DNA of 64,000 bases from Steinernema hermaphroditum. Its lineage: Eukaryota; Nematoda; Chromadorea; Rhabditida; Steinernematidae. Shown here piece by piece: positions 60,421 through 64,000 of the stretch; the stretch's first letter is position 1, and the number at the start of each line of letters is the position of its first letter. The notes under the pieces are model-generated. The model had not been told where the DNA came from. It made no database searches and worked only from the letters and a program-made list of their open reading frames with translations. A program made the translations under genes and the position numbers. The DNA lies in the NCBI GenBank assembly GCA_030435675.1, contig CM059621.1:9672001-9736000 (forward strand), given 5' to 3'.

Positions 60421-62351
60421 CTACAAAGCATCGTATTCATCGAGCACCGGTTCCCGACGGTCGTTTGCGAGCATGCTGTTCGCCTTCTTCCCACTTTCCT
60501 GTGACACATTCGATTTCATCTTGGACTTCTTCGGGGATCTCTTGCTACCGCCTGACTGTTTCTTGCTGCGCAAAGCTTCAGTATTCAAATGCTTCGAAGT
60601 GTTTCCCTGAAAAGATGCAATCCTAACAGTGTTCCGTTTTTAGCACACACCGTATCAAATAAATCAGGCAGTTTGGGGGGCTCACTATCCGAGGAATCGG
60701 TGTCACTTGAAGGAATGGCTGCTACCAACGGGTTCCCGCGACTGTCCGATTCAGAATCACTGCCGGCATTTGTAACCTAGGAGAATGCAAGGATCGCCTC
60801 ACATTGATACTGTAATTACCGGCTTCGCGAAGTGGTTGCTGGTTTTTTCCTCCTGGGTGGAGAACCACGCCTCCAAGGTGTTGTCATTGGCCGATGTACT
60901 TGATTCACGGATTGAAGGTGTTGCCACGTTCGAATCCCTGCCAAGAGCGTTCAGTTTCATCTGTGTTTCATCGTCTGAGTAGAAATCTTCCTCGAAAGTG
61001 GCAACCATCCTGTTTTTGGACGACCTAAACTACTACTGAAGATACGCCATAAAATGTGTGGCTCCTACTCATCGTCGCTGGAAGAAACGCACTGACGTTG
61101 TGGATGAACTCTCGTGGCTGATTTGGGTTCTTCTTTGTGTTTCACTTTTATGTCCTCTGCAACAGCGTCCTCCGAAATGCGTAGATTTTCGGGAGTTGCT
61201 ACGTTTTGGGTCAATTCGGCGGTCATCCTGTTAATGGACGGTGAAGGTGCATTCAGCTCAGCGACACGTCTTCTCCTCTGGAACAAATTATCGATGAACT
61301 TATCGTAACACGCTTCCTCCGTTTCTTCGTAAATGTCGAGTTCGTCGAAACACGCTTCTATGTCGTGAGAGTTGAGCTCCAGTTGTCTCTCCAGAGTCTC
61401 TCTCTGCAAAGGAGTTGGGCAATGTGAAGGGTATGAGGACAAGACTCACCTGCAGATACAAGAAGGGAACATTGAAGAACCGATGAAGATAAGTGAGGCC
61501 GAAGGCATTCCGCATAGAGCACTCGCAGTATCTCACTGCAGCCGGAGAGCGACCCTGCGGCAGATTCGTTCTGAATCACGACTGATACGATATTCAAGGA
61601 GTGATTGGACTACCTATGGAATGAATCGATGAAGGTGCGGCACATATCTTCGGTGACCTGACGATGATGTCCCATATCTCGATGGTTGCCCACAACGCAC
61701 ACCGGAACGTTTCCCGGGACGTTCTTGATCTCGCGAACGACGTAGTCCCAAGTCCTGAACATCGAGTATAACCCACAAGCTCACTAGAACACTCACCAAT
61801 TCTTTGTAATGTCGAACATCAGGATGACGGCGTTAGCGTTCTTGTAAACGTCCACAAAACTCGCATCGCACACAGCTTCATCAAGCTCTACATTTGTCGT
61901 GAGTTTCAGAGCATCTGATTTGGGTTTCCGTTTTCGGCTCTGATCCACCACGTCCCACACATCGACTTTGATGATATCGTCACGAGTACGGTAATTCCAC
62001 ATGATACTGGCCACCTGTTTGACGTGACATTGATCAGATGAACTCGATCAAGGCATCCCACCTGAATCTCGTCTGTTGGAGTGTACTCCTCCACAAATCC
62101 ATTCCCCTGAAGTCTTTGCCAAAGAGCAGTCTTGCCCACTCTCCTATCGCCACGAATGATGATTTTCACTGAATCAGAATCGGTACAAGGCAGATCCTTC
62201 TCCGCTTACAGTTGAAGTGCACCCCTCGAGCGAATTTCTTCTGTAAAGAGGAGTTTATCGGCGCCACCCCTGCAGGCGTTTTTGCATTTTGGCACTGTGC
62301 CGCGCCCTCCGCGGTTGCGCCTCCGAATTTCTTCTTGAGTGCCGAAATCAT
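60421..62351 (-). CDS. RABL6: Rab-like GTPase RABL6 (PARF/C9orf86)
   Basis: The start at ATG 62351 gives [16 protein letters not shown] (human MFSALKKLVG). The GTPase domain follows: [20 protein letters not shown] (P-loop GDRRVGKT), [66 protein letters not shown] (NHRD in place of NKxD, as in the family) and [20 protein letters not shown]. After this comes [20 protein letters not shown] with [20 protein letters not shown]. The C-terminal half is acidic to Lys/Ser-rich with [20 protein letters not shown] and ends [14 protein letters not shown]6 is a large atypical Rab-like protein linked to cell growth control. Short introns throughout were joined in frame. The NTMT1 stop is 170 bp upstream. 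Confidence 0.9.
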
Positions 62352-62520
62352 TTCGTACCGCTGATCATCCTGCAAAGAAGTCACAAAGTGGGAAGCGGAG
62401 ACGACAAATTTGATGGCGATAATGTCAGGAGCGAACCACGAATAAATACAAACGTCAACAACAAGATTCATTTAAACATCCAAAACAACAGAACAAATTC
62501 CAAAAACAACAAAAAACAAC

Positions 62521-63338
62521 TCATTTCAGGGCAATCATCCGGACTTCATACATTCCTCTAGGGAAATTGATTTGCTTCTTACTCAACACTTCTGTTAAAC
62601 CCGCTTTCGAAAGAAGATCAAGGACACTGAATAAGGGCCGCGTCCACGAATTATCCTCAGCGTCGAACTCTGGAACTTGACGGCCACCCAGATTATCCTT
62701 GAAGACTACGACTCCCCCTTCACGTAAAGCCGCCTAAACGAAAATATTGTAACTATCGCATCGCGACTGGTTGTTAAGATTGTACTTTGCAGCGAGTAAA
62801 GAAATCAATGAAGTGCTGGTCAGTCAAATGGCCTGTTACCCATTGGACCCAGACGACGTCGTAGGTGTTCTCGGCCGGAGTAAACGTCTGCAGCCCCTCC
62901 ACGAACTTCATCCCGACTCTAGCGTCCTCGGCACCGATGTAAGCCTTAGATTTGTTAATGAAGGTTTCGGTGACGTCGACCATATCGACGATCTTAACTG
63001 AAAGAAGCGAACTTTGAATGCACGATCCTGAAATGTTGGACTCACATGAGGGTAGGAGCAAGTGCTTAGTGACGCGCCCAATTCCACATCCGCAGTCCAG
63101 AGCACGTCCCATGTTTGTAAGCAAACTCTAAATACAATAAGTCAGAATTGAGGCTGCATCTCCAGTTCACCTTCGATCGCAGGTCGGCCAAAAATTTACG
63201 CGATTCATTCACGTCAGGAGTGTGGAGGTTGGCAAAGCCTCCTAGCATACCGTCGACGTCGGTGGACACCTGCGCCCAGTAATCTTCGGCATTCTTGTAG
63301 AATGCCTCTTCCTTGCTATCGGCAGCTGAGTTCGGCAT
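62521..63338 (-). CDS. NTMT1: Protein N-terminal (X-Pro-Lys) methyltransferase NTMT1/METTL11A
   Basis: ATG at 63338 gives [20 protein letters not shown], aligned with human NTMT1. Motifs follow: [38 protein letters not shown] (SAM-binding motif I, DCGxGIGRVTK), [50 protein letters not shown] (KDN substrate pocket) and the ending [11 protein letters not shown]. The enzyme adds methyl groups to the alpha-amine of proteins with N-terminal X-Pro-Lys after Met removal, such as RCC1. Upstream ATGs exist: one at 63413 would add an Arg/Leu-rich 25-residue extension, and one at 63417 starts a three-codon uORF directly after TTTCAG. The extension resembles a mitochondrial signal but is not required. 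It is the first gene of a same-strand trio with RABL6 and WBP4. Confidence 0.9.
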
Positions 63339-63419
63339 GCTTGAAAGTCTGCGTACAGTTCGGGAATTGGGCTGTAGCAGAGGCAGAAGACGGCGTCCGA
63401 GCGCACTACACATACATCT

Positions 63420-64000
63420 GAAAGTTGTAAAAACAGAACTACAGCAGTAAACGTTAGAAGTAGATGACACGGCACCGATAGTTACAAACCAGAGGCCGGA
63501 TTCCAGATTCAAAACATTCCAGATGAGTGCAGATGAAGCACAACGTCAAAGAAAAACGGCGGTTATTTAGCTGCACAGTAGAACTCCTTGTGACAACAGG
63601 CAAAACGCATCGAAACCACCGGCTGAGAGCTTCTGAATCATCGCAGTTCACCTTCACACACTCGGTCGACTTTTGGCACTTTGCTGCTTTTCGTGCATCT
63701 TCGCGTTTTCGTCATCTCCGTTCTGTTTTACGCTGGCGCGTTCTCAATGAACAGAAAGGTTCGGTCTTCGGGCCGGGCGATGGCCGAGCCGATCGATAAT
63801 CTTTGTGCCGGCTCAGAAGGCTCATTCCAAGCGAATTTCATTGCTTTGTTCGCTGTTATGTGGCGGCATTCAGTTTTGGGTGAGGTTGCGAGCAAAGAAC
63901 GTAGTATTCTATAGAGGAGGCAGAACTAACGGCGGCGACATCATCCGTTTTTCGGGAACGTTGTTGCGCACACAGCCACGTTTGCTGTGACTGCCAGCAA
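63420..64000. other. Window edge, no certain gene
   Basis: An open frame at 63681-63914 (+) begins with a hydrophobic segment (MLLFVHLRVFVISVLFYAGA) but has no splice context or recognisable motif. The rest is the upstream region of the NTMT1 gene. Confidence 0.35.

Overview
The window is eukaryotic, and a nematode is the best fit. Coding sequence is broken by many introns of only about 36-48 bp. Several genes have TTTCAG or TTGCAG directly against the first ATG, as expected of trans-splice acceptors. Same-strand genes are packed in operon-like runs. The proteins include a large Kunitz/lustrin-type cysteine-rich secreted protein, claudin-like four-span proteins and PAT/DIRS-type retroelement pieces. 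I cannot name the genus. No ribosomal RNA gene, CRISPR array or bacterial-type operon was seen.

Layout: 1-3750 holds the 3' part of a lipid-droplet hydrolase (LDAH) gene, a 74-residue protein gene and CDC16/APC6. From 3760 to 20510 there is an almost purely transposon-built block: a 9-bp-TSD MITE, foldback repeats, a TNA-target MITE, a dead mariner, a 4.3-kb inverted-repeat element holding both a hAT transposase and a tyrosine recombinase, a Mutator-like (MULE) element whose inverted termini are two different minisatellites, and a rearranged Tc1-like element. From 20756 to 32767 lie host genes: two claudin-like genes, TAF6, SPCS2, an arginine-rich UIF/ALY-like mRNA-export adaptor, a small secreted protein, and an inactive carboxylesterase-like membrane protein with a charged stalk.

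From 33500 to 41340 there is a second transposon block. A DIRS/PAT-like retroelement (reverse transcriptase-RNase H and tyrosine recombinase) is split by a PIF/Harbinger element with intact-looking nuclease and MADF genes, which itself carries a MITE and a retroposed sequence. From 42134 to 63338 host genes resume: an ATAD5/ELG1-like AAA+ protein, the Kunitz/lustrin protein, a CIMIP2/FAM166-like microtubule inner protein whose third intron (2.6 kb) is filled with nested transposons, FAM102/EEIG1, mitochondrial ribosomal protein S21, a BED-finger hAT-derived gene, and a same-strand trio NTMT1 - RABL6 - WBP4.

The strongest candidates for something undescribed are the MULE with mirrored two-minisatellite termini (13041-17882), the MITE family with TNA target duplications and tRNA-like boxes (three copies), the hAT plus tyrosine recombinase composite (8137-12452), and the esterase-like pseudoenzyme with a charged stalk (29883-32767). 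All gene models were made by eye from splice signals and reading frame. Family names rest on recognised motifs, not on a database search.
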